Assembly: GCA_002304855.1 (NCBI GenBank)
Contig: DBPJ01000003.1
Location: 7,289 to 21,075, forward strand
Direction of reading: 5' to 3'
From: Caryophanales bacterium UBA1423
Lineage (GTDB): Bacteria; Bacillota_I; Bacilli_A; RF39; UBA660
DNA: 13,787 bases
Positions 12,608 to 13,787 of this stretch are shown here, piece by piece (position 1 is the first letter of the stretch; each line of letters starts with the position of its first letter). Both the position numbers and the translations under genes were made by a program. The notes beneath the pieces were generated by a model. The model was not told the origin of the DNA. It made no database searches and saw only the letters and a program-made list of their open reading frames with translations.

Positions 12608-13787
12608 TTATTTGACCACAATGTTAACTAATTTATCAGGAACAACAATAGTTTTAATAATTTCATAATTAGCTATATGACGTTTAACATTGTCTTGGAC
12701 TAAAGCTAAATCAATTAACTCTTGTTCAGTTAAACCTTTATTAGCAATTATTTTTGCTCGCACTTTGCCATTAACTTGAATAACTAAATCAAAGATTTTA
12801 GCAACTATTTTATTTTCATCATAAGTTGGCCATTTAGATAAATAAATAGGTTCACCTAAATGTTGTAATTCATTTATTTCTTCAGTAATATGTGGTGCAA
12901 ATGGATTTAACAAGATTAAGAAAGTTCTTAAATCAGCTTTAGTGATAGAATTTTGTTCTTCAAACTCATTTAATAAAGTCATTAAAGCGGCTATAGCCGT
13001 ATTATATTTCATTGTTTCAATATCAGTTGATACTTTCTTAATCGTCTTATGGATGATAGTTTCTAAAGCTTTAGAATATTCATTACCATCAACCAATTTA
13101 TCTTGAATCTTCCACAATCTATCTAAGAAACGTTTACAACCTTTTAGACCATTAGTATTCCAAACTACTTCTTTTTCATAATCACCAATAAACAATTCAT
13201 AAGTTCTTAACGCATCAGCCCCAACCTCTTCAATAATTTCATCAGGACTAATAGCATTACCTTTTGATTTACTAATCTTTTCACCATCTTCACCTAAAAT
13301 CATCCCATGAGCAGTTCTAATGGCAAAAGGTTCTTTGGTCGGTACTAGACCAATATCATATAAGAAACGATGCCAGAAACGAGCATACAATAAGTGTCTA
13401 GTAGCATGTTCCATTCCCCCATTATACCAATCTACTTTGCCCCAATATTCTAATGCTTCTCTTGAGGCAAATTCTTGGTCATTATGGGGATCCATATATC
13501 TTAGCCAATACCATGAAGAACCAGCCCAGTTAGGCATTGTATCAGTTTCCCGTTTTGCTCTCTTACCACATTTTGGACAAATAGTATTGACAAATTCACT
13601 GATATTAGCTAATGGACTTTCGCCAGTATCAGTTGGTTCATATTTAGCAACATCAGGTAAAGTTACTGGTAGATCTTCATAAGGAACTGGTACCCACCCA
13701 CATATTTCACAATAAATCATTGGAATTGGTTCCCCCCAGAAGCGTTGTCTCGAGAAGACCCAATCTTGCAATCTATAGTTAATAGCT
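12608..13787 (-). CDS. leuS: Leucine--tRNA ligase, C-terminal half (5' end outside window)
   Basis: Class I synthetase that charges tRNA-Leu. The frame is open to the right edge; the visible 392 codons are roughly the C-terminal half of a protein usually about 800 residues long. It begins inside the catalytic core, just after the editing domain: NYRLQDWVFSRQRFWGEP, then two CxxC pairs (CEIC and CPKC) around the zinc-type insertion, ETDTMPNWAGSSWYWLRYMDP, the KMSKS loop as KISKSKGN (codons at 13265-13279), the anticodon-binding helical domain, and the C-terminal domain with VQVNGKVRAKI. All look intact. A TTG at 13771 is an internal Leu codon, not a start. It leads the operon to the lipoprotein, cse60-like and flippase genes; its promoter is outside the window. 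Confidence 0.97.
   Translation of the reverse strand, partial: AINYRLQDWVFSRQRFWGEPIPMIYCEICGWVPVPYEDLPVTLPDVAKYEPTDTGESPLANISEFVNTICPKCGKRAKRETDTMPNWAGSSWYWLRYMDPHNDQEFASREALEYWGKVDWYNGGMEHATRHLLYARFWHRFLYDIGLVPTKEPFAIRTAHGMILGEDGEKISKSKGNAISPDEIIEEVGADALRTYELFIGDYEKEVVWNTNGLKGCKRFLDRLWKIQDKLVDGNEYSKALETIIHKTIKKVSTDIETMKYNTAIAALMTLLNEFEEQNSITKADLRTFLILLNPFAPHITEEINELQHLGEPIYLSKWPTYDENKIVAKIFDLVIQVNGKVRAKIIANKGLTEQELIDLALVQDNVKRHIANYEIIKTIVVPDKLVNIVVK

Noticed and set aside
13320..13682. A 120-codon plus-strand open frame inside leuS
   Set aside because: The minus-strand leuS frame has unmistakable family motifs throughout this stretch.
13769..13771. TTG as the leuS start
   Set aside because: It is a Leu codon inside a conserved catalytic-core block; the open frame continues to the window edge.

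Overview
The window looks like a chromosomal core segment from a low-GC Bacilli-type Firmicute, possibly one of the reduced, Mollicutes-adjacent gut lineages (for example the RF39/Erysipelotrichia type). This placement is inferred from codon use, the gene set and the style of regulation; no marker here fixes the taxon. The genetic code is standard: deoC, the acidic protein at 8245 and the cse60-like gene all end in TGA, and Trp is TGG. I see no phage, transposon, CRISPR or tRNA genes.

Layout, left to right. (1) 1-1673, minus: ezrA, a membrane-anchored regulator of FtsZ ring placement, missing only its last few codons. (2) 1674-1965: divergent promoters and a structured leader of about 170 nt in front of rpsD (plus), probably the S4 autoregulatory RNA. 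(3) 2571-2603: a terminator shared by rpsD and the convergent operon. (4) 5139 down to 2608, minus: a tyrosine-type T-box riboswitch with a complete promoter, then deoC, tyrS and a small membrane protein. (5) 6370 down to 5143, minus: a small TM/coiled-coil protein overlapping a membrane-anchored NodB polysaccharide deacetylase. (6) 7182 down to 6372, minus: a stand-alone AAA/ABC-type ATPase. (7) 7506 down to about 7182, minus: a promoter and strong SD in front of a small charged protein whose reading frame is off by one base from the start codon, then about 100 nt that I cannot explain. (8) 9750 down to 7507, minus: lipoprotein, acidic disordered protein, DUF948 protein and YtxH protein. (9) 9891-10208, plus: a Met/Pro/Gly-rich coiled-coil protein. 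(10) 13787 down to 10222, minus: leuS (3' half), lipoprotein, cse60-like gene and a MurJ/YtgP-type flippase.

Two themes stand out. One is translation: LeuRS, TyrRS and S4, two of them under RNA-based control. The other is the envelope and division: EzrA, the MurJ-like flippase, the deacetylase, YtxH/DUF948 and two lipoproteins. From memory, ezrA, rpsD, tyrS, ytxGH, ytgP and leuS also lie fairly close together in Bacillus subtilis, so this may be an eroded ancestral neighbourhood.

I found no convincing new defence or mobile system. The points most worth a second look are the T-box that puts deoC ahead of tyrS, the operator-like inverted repeat on its -10 box, the out-of-frame small gene at 7316-7449, the HIGH-motif substitution in TyrRS, and the conserved-looking motif in the acidic protein.
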